Assembly: GCF_900114385.1 (NCBI RefSeq)
Contig: NZ_FOSW01000001.1
Span: forward strand, 372,001 to 436,000
Direction: 5' to 3'
DNA length: 64,000 nt
Origin: Geodermatophilus ruber
GTDB lineage: Bacteria > Actinomycetota > Actinomycetes > Mycobacteriales > Geodermatophilaceae
Within the stretch, counting starts at the first letter, position 1; each line of letters starts with the position of its first letter. Shown here in pieces: positions 26,233 through 34,468 of this stretch. The notes beneath the pieces are model-generated. The model was not told where the DNA came from. It saw nothing but the letters and a program-made list of their open reading frames with translations, and did not search any database. A program made the position numbers and the translations under genes.

Positions 26233-26778
26233 GTGCGAGGTCTGGCGCGGCGGGAGTTCTGCCTGGTGCTGCTGCGCCGGATGGCCGACCTCCGCCCCGA
26301 CCTGGTGGCCGACGCGCTGCCCCGGCTGGGCGCCGACCGCACCGAGGCGCACGCCGCGCACACCCGGTGGCAGGCGCTGCAGCACTCCCGCCGGGCGCCG
26401 CGCGGGCTGGCCCTGCGGACCGCCGTCCTCGGCCCGGCCGAGGCCGTCGAGCCGCGACGGTTCGGCGACCTGGAGCTCGTCGTCCGTCGCTGGCCGCTGC
26501 CGCTGTGGCCGCACCTGCGCTGGGAGGTGCTCTCCGGCCCGGGCGGTGCGGTGCTGCACGAGCACCTCGTGCGCGCGGCCGGCTCGCCGGTCCCCGCGGC
26601 CGCCGCGGGCCGGCTGCGGGTGTGGGAGCACGTGCTGGACGACGTCGTGGGCCTGCCGGGGGCCGTGAGCGTGGACCCGGGCGTGGTGACCCGCTGGGAG
26701 GTGCGGCTGCGCACCGGCGTCCGCGCGCGGTTCGTCTGGGGGCTGCTGCAGGAGGTCGGCTCGGGGCCACCGCGCTGA
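26233..26778 (+). CDS. Hypothetical protein, about 181 aa
   Basis: I do not recognise this protein. It is a soluble, Arg/Leu/Ala-rich product with a helical first half ([21 protein letters not shown] as two helices) and a beta-rich second half with [19 protein letters not shown]. No Cys pair, signal peptide or membrane helix is seen. GTG at 26233 is chosen as start; GTG at 26215 in the same frame would add six residues. Codon third positions are strongly G/C, supporting coding. It is divergent from the DUF3817 gene and convergent with the NlpC/P60 gene. Confidence 0.55.
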   Translation: MRGLARREFCLVLLRRMADLRPDLVADALPRLGADRTEAHAAHTRWQALQHSRRAPRGLALRTAVLGPAEAVEPRRFGDLELVVRRWPLPLWPHLRWEVLSGPGGAVLHEHLVRAAGSPVPAAAAGRLRVWEHVLDDVVGLPGAVSVDPGVVTRWEVRLRTGVRARFVWGLLQEVGSGPPR

Positions 26779-26805
26779 CGGCCGCCTCCGGCGCCCGCGC
26801 TGGCG

Positions 26806-27945
26806 TCAGCCGATGCGGTTGAACTTCGGCGCGGTCCCCATGGTGTCGACGCTGGCGACCTTGACGACGTCGCCGGAGGTCGGCGCGTGCACCATCTGGC
26901 CGTTGCCGATGTAGATGCCGATGTGGCTGACCGGGCTGTAGAAGGCGACCAGGTCACCGGGGCGGGCCTCGGCCCGGGAGACCGGCGTCCCCGTGGCCGA
27001 CTGCATCCGGCTGGAGTGCGGCAGGCTGATCCCGGCGGCGCGGAAGGCGTACTGGACCAGCCCGGAGCAGTCGTAGGAGCCGGGGCCCGAGGCGGCCCAG
27101 ACGTAGGGCTTGCCCCGCTGGGCCATGGCCGTGTTGATCGCGGTCTGGATGGCCGAGCCGCTGGCGGCCACGGGCGCCGGGGCCGGGGCCGGGGACGTCG
27201 CCGGAACAGCCGGGGCCGGGGACGTCGCCGGAGCAGCCGGGGCCGGGGCGGACTCGGTGCGGTCGGCGCGGCTCGCGCGGCTGCTCTCGGCGTCGCCGTG
27301 CGCGGTGGCCGCCGCGGCGAGTGCGGCCCGCCGCTCATCGGCGGACAGCCGGGCGTAGTCGGCCTGGTAGGCGGCGATCTGGGCCTCGAGATCGGCCTGC
27401 TGGGCGGCGACGGCGTCGTACTGGGCCTGCGCCTGCGCGGCCGCCTCGTCGGCGGCCGTCCGCGCCTGCGCGGCCGCCTCGCCGGCGGCCACCGCCCGCC
27501 CGAGCAGCACGTTCTGGTGGCCGGCGACGGTCTCCAGCAGCGTGATGCGGTTGACGAACTCGTCCGCGGAGCCGCTGGTCATCAGCGCCTGCAGGGAGCC
27601 CATGCTGTCGCCGGTGAAGGCGCTGCGGGCGATGCCCCGCACCTGCTCCTGCGCTCCGGTGACGGCGGCCTGGGCGTCGGCGACCGCGGCGGCGGCGGTC
27701 TCCGCGGCGGCCTGCTGGGCGCGCAGCACCTCGCGGGCCTCGTTGAACTCCTCGGTGATGACCTCGAGCTCGTGCCCGCGGGCCGCGACGAGGGCTGCGG
27801 CCTCGCTCGCGGTGCTGGGCTCGTCGGCGCTCGCGGCCCCGGGGACCAGGGCGATGCCGACGGCTCCGGCGAGGACGAACGCGGACCGGCGCCAGGCGGC
27901 GCGACGGGCGGGCACGCCGAGGACGGCGGCGCGAGGGGTCGCCAT
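26806..27945 (-). CDS. NlpC/P60 peptidoglycan endopeptidase (RipA-like)
   Basis: 379-residue secreted cell-wall hydrolase. A signal peptide ends near AASADEP (residue 40); residues about 45-210 are a long coiled coil; an Ala/Pro/Ser/Thr linker built from repeated PATSPAP units (27170-27250) leads to the NlpC/P60 domain (about 265-379), with catalytic Cys in GSYDCSGLVQY, His in SPVSHIGIYIG and the MVHAPTSG third position. It would cut stem peptides at gamma-D-Glu bonds during growth and division. The leader contains a ydaO-type c-di-AMP riboswitch. Confidence 0.93.
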   Translation of the reverse strand: MATPRAAVLGVPARRAAWRRSAFVLAGAVGIALVPGAASADEPSTASEAAALVAARGHELEVITEEFNEAREVLRAQQAAAETAAAAVADAQAAVTGAQEQVRGIARSAFTGDSMGSLQALMTSGSADEFVNRITLLETVAGHQNVLLGRAVAAGEAAAQARTAADEAAAQAQAQYDAVAAQQADLEAQIAAYQADYARLSADERRAALAAAATAHGDAESSRASRADRTESAPAPAAPATSPAPAVPATSPAPAPAPVAASGSAIQTAINTAMAQRGKPYVWAASGPGSYDCSGLVQYAFRAAGISLPHSSRMQSATGTPVSRAEARPGDLVAFYSPVSHIGIYIGNGQMVHAPTSGDVVKVASVDTMGTAPKFNRIG

Positions 27946-27974
27946 GGTGTGGCGGCTCTCCGTTCTTCCACGGG

Positions 27975-28108
27975 CCGCCTACCGAGTTAGCTGACGGGTT
28001 CGGGCGGGAAGTCGCCCGGCGCACCCGGCTCAGGCCGTGCGCGCTTCACCCCGGTGCTGCGGTGGGTCCCCGGCCCGGCGTCCCTCATCGAGGGGCCGGC
28101 TCGGCGGC
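27975..28108 (-). promoter_or_regulatory. ydaO/yuaA-type cyclic di-AMP riboswitch
   Basis: The minus-strand leader of the NlpC/P60 gene contains, in order, a P1 strand GCCGCCGA (28108-28101), GGGGACCCA, GGGGTGAA, then GCCCGAACCCGTCAGCTAAC and the closing P1 strand GGTAGGCGGC (27984-27975). These are the conserved blocks of the ydaO riboswitch, which is widespread ahead of cell-wall hydrolase genes in actinobacteria and binds c-di-AMP. The 3' P1 strand GGCGGC can instead pair with GCCGCC at 27956-27951, next to the start region, which offers a switching mechanism. Confidence 0.88.
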
Positions 28109-28329
28109 ATCCGGGGAGTGTCACCCAGGCTGGTGACGGAACGCCCCGCCGGACGCACTCACCGTAAGGGCCGTGACGCTGCCGTGACAATTACCTGGAT
28201 GTGATTTGGTGGACTCTCACCTCCACTCCGCCCAGCGCACGAGGTGGGCGGGAGGCGTGGGACGGGAGTGACGCCCGGCCACCCCCGACCGGAGGGGAGA
28301 ACCGGTTCGTCACCGGTTACGGTCCGCCG

Positions 28330-29886
28330 GTGAGCACGCGCAGCAGGTACGACGCCGTCGTCGTGGGGGCCGGGCACAACGGGCTCGTCACGGCCGCCTA
28401 CCTGGCTCGGGCGGGCTGGTCCGTCCTCGTCCTCGAGCGGCTGGAACAGTTGGGCGGCGCCGCGGTCAGCCAGCAGGTCTTCCCGGGCGTCGACGTCCGG
28501 CTGTCGGCCTACTCCTACCTGGTCAGCCTGCTCCCGGACCGGATCGTGGCCGACCTGGGCCTCGACCTCACGCTGGCCGACCGCGCGGTGGCCTCCTACA
28601 CCGCCGTCCCCGAGGGGCCTGGGCTGCTGGTGGAGCGCGACGAAGGGCCGGCGACCGCGGCGTCCTTCCGCGCGCTCACCGGCTCCGACGCCGAGCTGGC
28701 CGGCTGGCGGCGGTTCTACGGCCGGGTGGCCACCCTCGCCGAGGACCTCGCGCCCACCCTCACCGAGCCGCTGCTCTCCCCCGCCGAGCTGACCGGCCGG
28801 CTGCGCGACCCGCAGCTGTGGCACGACCTGAACGAGCGTCCGCTGGCCGACGTGGTGGCCGACGAGCTCACCCACGACGTCGTCCGCGGGGTGGCCCTCA
28901 CCGACGGGCTGATCGGCACCTTCGCCGACGTCCACGCCGCCGACGGGCTGGCCGGGCGCTGCTTCCTCTACCACCTCGTGGGGAACGGCACCGGCCGCTG
29001 GCGGGTGCCGGTCGGGGGGATGGGCGCGGTCACCGGCGCCATGGCGGCCGCGGCCCGGGGCGCCGGCGCGGAGCTGGTCACCCGGGCCGCGGTGACCGCG
29101 CTGGAGCCCCGCGCCGACGGCGTCACCGTGCACTGGACCGACGACGACGGGACCGCGCACGCCGTCGACGCCGGCCAGGTGGTCTGCGGCGCGGCACCCG
29201 CCGTCCTGGAGCGGCTGACCGGCGCGACGCCCGGGCCGACGGCCGACGGCGCCCAGCTGAAGATCAACATGGTGCTGACCCGCCTGCCCCGGCTGCGCTC
29301 GGGCATCGACCCGGCGGTCGCCTTCGCCGGCACCTTCCACGTCGACGAGGCCGCCGCGCAGCTCGACGCCGCCCACGCGCAGGCGGCCGCGGGCCGGCTG
29401 CCCGACGTCATCCCGTTCGAGGTGTACTGCCACTCGCTGTCCGACCCGTCGATCCTGGGGCCGGCCGAGCGGTCGGCGGGCTACCAGACGCTGACCCTGT
29501 TCGGCCTGCACACGCCGGCGGGGCTGTTCCGCGCCGACCCCGTCGGCACACGGCGGGAGGCGGTGCGGCGGGTGCTCGCCCAGCTCGACGCGCGCCTGGA
29601 GGAGCCGCTGCTGGACTGCCTGGCCCGGGACGCCTCCGGCGCGCCGTGCCTGCAGGCGGCCTCGCCGCTGGACGTCGAGGCGTCGCTGGCCATGCCCGGC
29701 GGGCACATCTTCCACGGGGACCTGTCCTGGCCGGTCGCGGCGACGCCGGAGCAGGTGGGCACCTGGGGCGTGGCGACGGCGCACCCGCGGATCGTGTCGG
29801 CGTCGTCGGGCGGCACGGTGCGCGGCGGGGCGGTGAGCGGCCTGGGGGGCTACGCGGCGGCCCGCGCCCTGCTGGACGGCCGCTGA
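28330..29886 (+). CDS. FAD-dependent oxidoreductase, phytoene desaturase/PYROXD2-like
   Basis: 518-residue flavoprotein with N-terminal dinucleotide-binding motif VVVGAGHNGLVTAAYLAR and a C-terminal FAD motif around GGHIFHGDLSWP and SGGTVRGGAVSGLGGYAAA. It belongs to the COG1233-type family that includes phytoene desaturases and the PYROXD2 oxidoreductases; the absence of other carotenoid genes here makes a carotenoid role unlikely. GTG at 28330 places the Rossmann motif 10 residues from the start, the normal position. It converges with the SDR gene. The substrate is unknown. Confidence 0.85.
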   Translation: MSTRSRYDAVVVGAGHNGLVTAAYLARAGWSVLVLERLEQLGGAAVSQQVFPGVDVRLSAYSYLVSLLPDRIVADLGLDLTLADRAVASYTAVPEGPGLLVERDEGPATAASFRALTGSDAELAGWRRFYGRVATLAEDLAPTLTEPLLSPAELTGRLRDPQLWHDLNERPLADVVADELTHDVVRGVALTDGLIGTFADVHAADGLAGRCFLYHLVGNGTGRWRVPVGGMGAVTGAMAAAARGAGAELVTRAAVTALEPRADGVTVHWTDDDGTAHAVDAGQVVCGAAPAVLERLTGATPGPTADGAQLKINMVLTRLPRLRSGIDPAVAFAGTFHVDEAAAQLDAAHAQAAAGRLPDVIPFEVYCHSLSDPSILGPAERSAGYQTLTLFGLHTPAGLFRADPVGTRREAVRRVLAQLDARLEEPLLDCLARDASGAPCLQAASPLDVEASLAMPGGHIFHGDLSWPVAATPEQVGTWGVATAHPRIVSASSGGTVRGGAVSGLGGYAAARALLDGR

Positions 29887-29936
29887 GCCCGGGCCGCCGT
29901 CCGCCCCCGGCAGGACGGCAGCCCGGGGAAGCGGAA

Positions 29937-30749
29937 CTACTTGAGCATGAAGCCGGCGTCCACCGGGATGGTGGAGCCGGTGATCCACTTCGCCTCGTCC
30001 GAGCAGAGGAACGCGACGACTGCCGAGACGTCGGTCATGGGCATCGAGTTGACCGGCATGAGGTTGAAGCGCATGGCGTTGCCGAGTTCCTCGTGCTCCT
30101 CCAGCCACTTCGGGAAGTAGTCGTTGTTCGACATCGGCGAGTCGACGCCGGTCGGGTGGATGGTGTTGACCCGGATCATCTCCGGCGCCAGCTCGCGGGC
30201 CAGCGTCCGCATCAGGCCCACGATCCCGTGCTTGGCCGCCGTGTAGTGCGTGCAGCCGGCGACGCCGCGCAGGCCCGCGATGGACGACGTGATGATGATC
30301 GAGCCGCCGTTGCCACCGGCCCGGATGTGCGGGACGACCGCCCGGCAGGCCTTGAAGACGCCGGTCAGGTTGATGTCGATCATGTCGTCCCACTGCTCAT
30401 CGGTGAGCTCCCACGTGGTGTCCGACAGGCTCAGGATCCCGGCGTTGGCCAGCAGGAAGTCGATCCGGCCGAACTCCGCCATCGCGGTGTCGGCCAGGCG
30501 CTGCATGTCGGCGGTGCTGCGGACGTCGGCCTCGACGGCGACGCACCGCCGGTCGTACTTCTCCACCTCCGCGACGGTCTGCTCCATGTCTCCGGGGCGC
30601 CCGGTCGCGAACGGCACCGAGCCAACCTGCTCGGTGATGTCGCAGATGACGACGTCAGCGCCCTCGCTCGCCAGCCGCACTGCGTGGGAGCGGCCCTGAC
30701 CGCGCCCGCCACCGGTGATGACGGCGACCGTGCCGTCCAGCTTGCCCAT
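29937..30749 (-). CDS. Mycofactocin-coupled SDR family oxidoreductase
   Basis: 270-residue short-chain dehydrogenase. The nucleotide-binding motif GGGRGQGRSHAVRLA is the hallmark of the mycofactocin-coupled SDR subfamily, which holds NAD non-exchangeably; catalytic residues are in IIITSSIAG (Ser) and YTAAKHG (Tyr, Lys). No mycofactocin biosynthesis gene lies in this window, so the redox cofactor would come from elsewhere. It follows the TIM-barrel gene by 141 bp on the same strand and is probably in its operon, hence the substrate may be a carbohydrate alcohol. Confidence 0.88.
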   Translation of the reverse strand: MGKLDGTVAVITGGGRGQGRSHAVRLASEGADVVICDITEQVGSVPFATGRPGDMEQTVAEVEKYDRRCVAVEADVRSTADMQRLADTAMAEFGRIDFLLANAGILSLSDTTWELTDEQWDDMIDINLTGVFKACRAVVPHIRAGGNGGSIIITSSIAGLRGVAGCTHYTAAKHGIVGLMRTLARELAPEMIRVNTIHPTGVDSPMSNNDYFPKWLEEHEELGNAMRFNLMPVNSMPMTDVSAVVAFLCSDEAKWITGSTIPVDAGFMLK

Positions 30750-30890
30750 GACAGGACTCCTCTCGGTACGCCGCTTCTGTGCGGCGGTCGGCGTCGACCA
30801 GTGGGTGAGGGCTCTCCAGGCGGCAGGGCACCGCGGAGGTCGTGCAGGACGCCGACCCCCGCACCGGGAGCCGGGCGCCGGCTCAGCGGG

Positions 30891-31811
30891 TCATGCGACA
30901 AGGAGGGGGGAGAGAGTCCGGTGGGCGACCTGCAGGCCGGTCTCCACCCGGGCCTCGGTCCCGCCCCACACCGGGTCCTCGTGCTCGACGGAGAGCACCC
31001 CGTCGAAGCCGCCCTCGTAGAGCGTGTCGACCAGGCGGCGCCAGTCGACCTGGCCGAGGCCCGGGACGCGGTAGCGCCACCACCCGACGTCCCACGGGTC
31101 CTCGCGGACGACAGCCCTGCCCGGCCACCCGTACCGGTTGCGCCGCTCCGGGAACACCTCGATGTCCTTGGCCTGGGCGTGCGCCACCCGGTCGACGTAG
31201 GGGCGCAGGGCCTCGACCGGGTCGATGCCCATCCACACCAGGTGCGAGGGGTCGTAGTTGAGGTACAGCCCCAGGTCGAACATCCACTCCCACAGCTCCG
31301 GGGAGTAGGCGAGGTTCCCCGGGTAGCCGTCGGGGTGCCAGCCCTCCATGACACAGTTCTCGATGACGATCTTGACGCCGCGCTCCCCGGCGCGCTCGAC
31401 CAGCGGCGCGAAGACCTCCCCGGCCATACGCAGGTTCTCCGCGACCGACCGGCCCGGGTCCCGGCCGACGAAGGTGCCCACGGTCGGCACTCCCAGCAGC
31501 GCGGCGGCGTCGATGCACGCGGTGACGTGCGCGTTGACCGCCTGACGTTCAGCGGGGTCGGGGTGGAGGTTGTTGTCGTAGTAGGCGAGGGAGGACAGCG
31601 TCAGACCGTGCTTGTCGAACAGCGCACGGACCCGCTCCGCGTCCGCGGCGCCGAAACCGACGACATCGACGTGGGTCGCCGTGAACGGCCTGTCGCCCAG
31701 GGCGGGCCAGGCTGCCACCTCCAACGCCGCGTACCCCTGGTCGGCGGCCCACTCCACGAGCTCCTCGAGGGTGCGGCCGGGCAGGCAGGCGGTCAGGAAA
31801 CCGAGCTTCAC
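30891..31811 (-). CDS. Sugar phosphate isomerase/epimerase family TIM-barrel protein (IolE/AP-endonuclease 2 type)
   Basis: 306-residue (beta/alpha)8 enzyme. Metal-binding residues of the AP_endonuc_2 superfamily are visible in the IVIENC (Glu), NYDPSHLVW (Asp, His), AHAQAKD (His) and LSVEHED (Glu) strands. GTG at 31811 is chosen because GGAGG lies 6 nt upstream, giving the conserved KLGFLTA start. It is transcribed away from the ROK regulator gene from a promoter whose element recurs at 39157-39181. Likely catalyses isomerisation, epimerisation or elimination on a keto-sugar. Confidence 0.85.
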   Translation of the reverse strand: MKLGFLTACLPGRTLEELVEWAADQGYAALEVAAWPALGDRPFTATHVDVVGFGAADAERVRALFDKHGLTLSSLAYYDNNLHPDPAERQAVNAHVTACIDAAALLGVPTVGTFVGRDPGRSVAENLRMAGEVFAPLVERAGERGVKIVIENCVMEGWHPDGYPGNLAYSPELWEWMFDLGLYLNYDPSHLVWMGIDPVEALRPYVDRVAHAQAKDIEVFPERRNRYGWPGRAVVREDPWDVGWWRYRVPGLGQVDWRRLVDTLYEGGFDGVLSVEHEDPVWGGTEARVETGLQVAHRTLSPLLVA

Positions 31812-31917
31812 GAAGGTCCTCCACCCAGGTACGGGACGGGTCGCAAGGGGAGAATTCTCGAGCGGGGGAAGCAGTAGGACCGCTTTCACTCCACCCGCTT
31901 TAGCCGGTGCAGTGGGT

Positions 31918-31948
31918 ATGTTGTGCTTCGCTCATGCAGAAGTCAAGG
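31918..31948 (-). promoter_or_regulatory. Promoter/operator A of the carbohydrate cluster
   Basis: On the minus strand: -35 TTGACT (31946-31941), 17-bp spacer TCTGCATGAGCGAAGCA, -10 CAACAT (31923-31918). The 25-bp stretch 31924-31948 matches 39157-39181 at 22 positions, including the whole spacer apart from two bases, so the spacer is probably an operator. It also abuts the ROK regulator gene on the other strand. Confidence 0.7.
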
Positions 31949-31973
31949 TGTGAGCGAGGAAGGAGGGGTGGCA

Positions 31974-33272
31974 GTGACCGACGGACCGGTGGGGATGGCC
32001 GTCCGTGCCCCCGTGAGCACCGACCAGCTCGACGGGTTGGTGACCGTGCTGGACCTGGTGCGGGGCGGCCGCGCGCGCTCCCGGCCCGAGTTGGCCCGCG
32101 CCTCCGGCCTCGGTCGCGGGGCGGTGACCCAGCGCGTGACCCAACTGCTCGACAGCGGGCTGCTCGAGGAGAGCGAGCTGGGCCGCTCCACCGGCGGGCG
32201 CCCTCCGCGCGAGCTCGCCGTCCGCGCCCAGGCCGGATTGGTCCTCGTGGCCCCGTTGGGCGCGACCCACGTCGCGGCTGGGGTCACCGACCTCACCGGC
32301 CGGCTGATCGCCCACGTGCAGGAGCCATGGAGCATCGCCGCCGGGCCGGACGCCGTCCTCACCCGGGTCGAGGAGCTGTTCCGGGAGCTGCTGGCCCGGG
32401 ACACGGTGCCCCGGGCGCCGGTCTACGGCATCGGCATCGGCCTGCCCGGACCGGTCGAGTTCGCCACCGGCACCCCGGTGAACCCGCCGATCATGCCCGG
32501 CTGGGACGGCTACCGCGTGCGCGCCCGGCTGGCCAAGCGGTTCGACGTCCCCGTGTGGGTGGACAACGACGTGAACCTGATGGCCCTGGGGGAGCTCCGG
32601 ACCGGCGCTGCGCAGGCCGAGCGCAACGTCGTGTACGTGAAGATCGGCACCGGCATCGGTGCGGGCCTCATCTCCGACGGCCGGCTGCACCGCGGCGCCA
32701 AGGGGGCCGCCGGCGACATCGGGCACGCCACCGTGGACGTCGCCAGCGGCGTGGTCTGCCGCTGCGGGAACGTCGGCTGCCTGGAGGCGCTGGCCGGGGG
32801 CGCCGCGCTGAGCCGGGACGGGACGACGGCGGCCACCGAGGGCCGCAGCCCCTACCTGCGCGCGGTCCTGGACGCCCAGGGGCAGATCGGCGCGTCCGAC
32901 GTCGCGGCCGCCGCCCAGCACGGGGACACCGTCGCGCTCGAGCTGCTCACCCGGTCGGGACGGCTGGTCGGGGAGACCGTCGCGACGCTGGTGAACTTCT
33001 TCAACCCCTCGCTGGTCCTGCTCGGCGGCGGCGTCGCGCTGGCCGGCGACGTCATCCTGGCCGCCATCCGCCAGGCCGTGTACCAGCGGTCGCTCCCGCT
33101 CGCGACGCGGGACCTGCGCATCGACCGCTCGCTGCTTACCCCCGACCCCGCGCTCCCCGGGGCGGCGCACATGGTCCTCGACGAGCTGTTCAGCCGGCAG
33201 CGGCTGGGCCGCTGGCTGCCCGCCGGATCCCCGGCAGGCTTCCCGGAGCTCGCCGAGGAACGGACCGCCTGA
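31974..33272 (+). CDS. ROK-family transcriptional regulator
   Basis: 432-residue repressor-type ROK protein. A winged helix-turn-helix (about residues 22-75) contains SRPELARASGLGRGAVTQR and VTQLLDSGLLEE; the ROK kinase-like domain has VDNDVNLMALGE, the KIGTGIGAGLI segment, and the zinc motif CRCGNVGCLEAL. GTG at 31974 is chosen because AGGAGG lies 7 nt upstream; upstream GTG codons at 31923, 31950 and 31968 are in the same frame. Placed between two cluster arms that share an operator-like element, it is the likely sugar-responsive regulator of both. Confidence 0.88.
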   Translation: MTDGPVGMAVRAPVSTDQLDGLVTVLDLVRGGRARSRPELARASGLGRGAVTQRVTQLLDSGLLEESELGRSTGGRPPRELAVRAQAGLVLVAPLGATHVAAGVTDLTGRLIAHVQEPWSIAAGPDAVLTRVEELFRELLARDTVPRAPVYGIGIGLPGPVEFATGTPVNPPIMPGWDGYRVRARLAKRFDVPVWVDNDVNLMALGELRTGAAQAERNVVYVKIGTGIGAGLISDGRLHRGAKGAAGDIGHATVDVASGVVCRCGNVGCLEALAGGAALSRDGTTAATEGRSPYLRAVLDAQGQIGASDVAAAAQHGDTVALELLTRSGRLVGETVATLVNFFNPSLVLLGGGVALAGDVILAAIRQAVYQRSLPLATRDLRIDRSLLTPDPALPGAAHMVLDELFSRQRLGRWLPAGSPAGFPELAEERTA

Positions 33273-33296
33273 CGACGTCTCCAGGCGACCCCGCGC

Positions 33297-33356
33297 GATC
33301 GTGCAGTCATCGGGGCCTCCACCCTCGGCCGACAGCCCGATGAGCGCACGACGATC
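33297..33356. repeat. Imperfect inverted repeat between convergent genes
   Basis: GATCGTGCAGTCATCGGGGC (33297-33316) faces a partner at 33335-33356 whose complement starts GATCGTCGTGCG and ends CTCATCGGGC. The arms differ by a 3-nt insertion and a few mismatches. It resembles the element at 16584-16657 in position (between convergent stops), in starting with TGATC or GATCGTG, and in size; a bidirectional terminator is likely. Confidence 0.45.
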
Positions 33357-33385
33357 AGGAGAAGGGCCCGGCGCGCCCACCCCGT

Positions 33386-34468
33386 TCAGGCTGGGAGCTC
33401 CACCCAGCTGCCCGTCGCCGCCGCCTCCACGACCGCCGCCGTCACCCGGGCCGCCCGGAGCCCGTCGGTGAACGTCGGCAGGCCGATGACCTCGCAGCCG
33501 CGCACCGCGGCGATGACGTCGGCGACGAAGGCGTTGAAGCAGTCCTGGTAGCCCTGCGGGTGCCCGGCCGGCAGCACGGCGTACCGAGCGGCGGCCGGGG
33601 ACAGCAGCTCGGGGTCCCGCCGGACGACCCTCTCCTCGGCCACGCCCCCGATCCGCAGTGTCTCCGGGTTCTCCTGGTCGAAGCCGTAGGAGGCCTCCGT
33701 GCCGTCGAACGAGAACGTCAGGCCGTTCTTGCGGCCGGGCGAGACCTGGCTGACGACGACCGAGCCGAGGGCTCCCCGGTCGGTGCGGAAGAGCACGCAC
33801 GCGCCGTCCTCGGTCGCGACCGGCTCCCCGCCCCGCGTCTCGTGCGCCCGGGCGGTGCTCGCGTTCAGTGCGGTGATCCGGTGGCCGGTGACGAACTCCA
33901 TCAGATCGCACCAGTGCACGCCGATGTCGGCGAACGCCCGTGACGCCCCGCCCTGGGCGGGGTCGACCCGCCAGTTGGTCGCCGCGGCCGCCGCCAGCCA
34001 GTCCTGCAGGTAGGCGCCGTGCAGCAGCCACAGCCGGCCGGCGTCGCCGCGGGCGATGCGTTCCCGTGCCTCGCGCACCGTCGGGTAGAAGCGGTAGACG
34101 AACGGCACCGCGTGCACCCGGCCGACCTCGGCCGCCAGCGCGGTCAGCCGCTCGGCATCGGCCGGGGTGAGCGCCAGAGGCTTCTCGCAGACCACGTGCT
34201 TGCCCGCGTGCAAGGCCCGCTCGGCCATCGGCAGGTGCAGGTGGTTGGGCGTGCAGACGCTCACGACGTCGACGTCGGGACAGGCCACCAGCTCGCCGAC
34301 CGACGCGGCCGGACGCTGCGCCTGCAGCAGGGGGGCGAACTGCTCCGCACGCGCCGGCGAGCTGCCGGCCACGCGGGTGACCACCCCGCCGGCGGCGCGG
34401 ACGGCGTGCGCGTGGACGCGCGCCATGAACCCCGTGCCGACGATGCCGAAGCGGACCGGGGCGCTCAC
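33386..34468 (-). CDS. Gfo/Idh/MocA family NAD(P)-dependent dehydrogenase
   Basis: 360-residue oxidoreductase. The N-terminal Rossmann motif is GIVGTGFMARVHA; the catalytic Lys is in CEKPLALT; the active-site Asp/His pair is in FADIGVHWCDLMEF. Such enzymes oxidise sugars or cyclitols at C2 or C3. GTG start at 34468 overlaps the permease stop (GTGA). Together with two TIM-barrel isomerase-like proteins and an ABC importer it suggests a keto-sugar pathway of the inositol or levoglucosan kind; the exact substrate is not deducible. Confidence 0.92.
   Translation of the reverse strand: MSAPVRFGIVGTGFMARVHAHAVRAAGGVVTRVAGSSPARAEQFAPLLQAQRPAASVGELVACPDVDVVSVCTPNHLHLPMAERALHAGKHVVCEKPLALTPADAERLTALAAEVGRVHAVPFVYRFYPTVREARERIARGDAGRLWLLHGAYLQDWLAAAAATNWRVDPAQGGASRAFADIGVHWCDLMEFVTGHRITALNASTARAHETRGGEPVATEDGACVLFRTDRGALGSVVVSQVSPGRKNGLTFSFDGTEASYGFDQENPETLRIGGVAEERVVRRDPELLSPAAARYAVLPAGHPQGYQDCFNAFVADVIAAVRGCEVIGLPTFTDGLRAARVTAAVVEAAATGSWVELPA

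Noticed and set aside
27170-27250. Tandem GGCCGGGG-type repeats in the NlpC/P60 gene as a possible regulatory or CRISPR-like repeat
   Set aside because: They are in frame and simply encode the Ala/Pro/Thr/Ser linker between coiled coil and catalytic domain.
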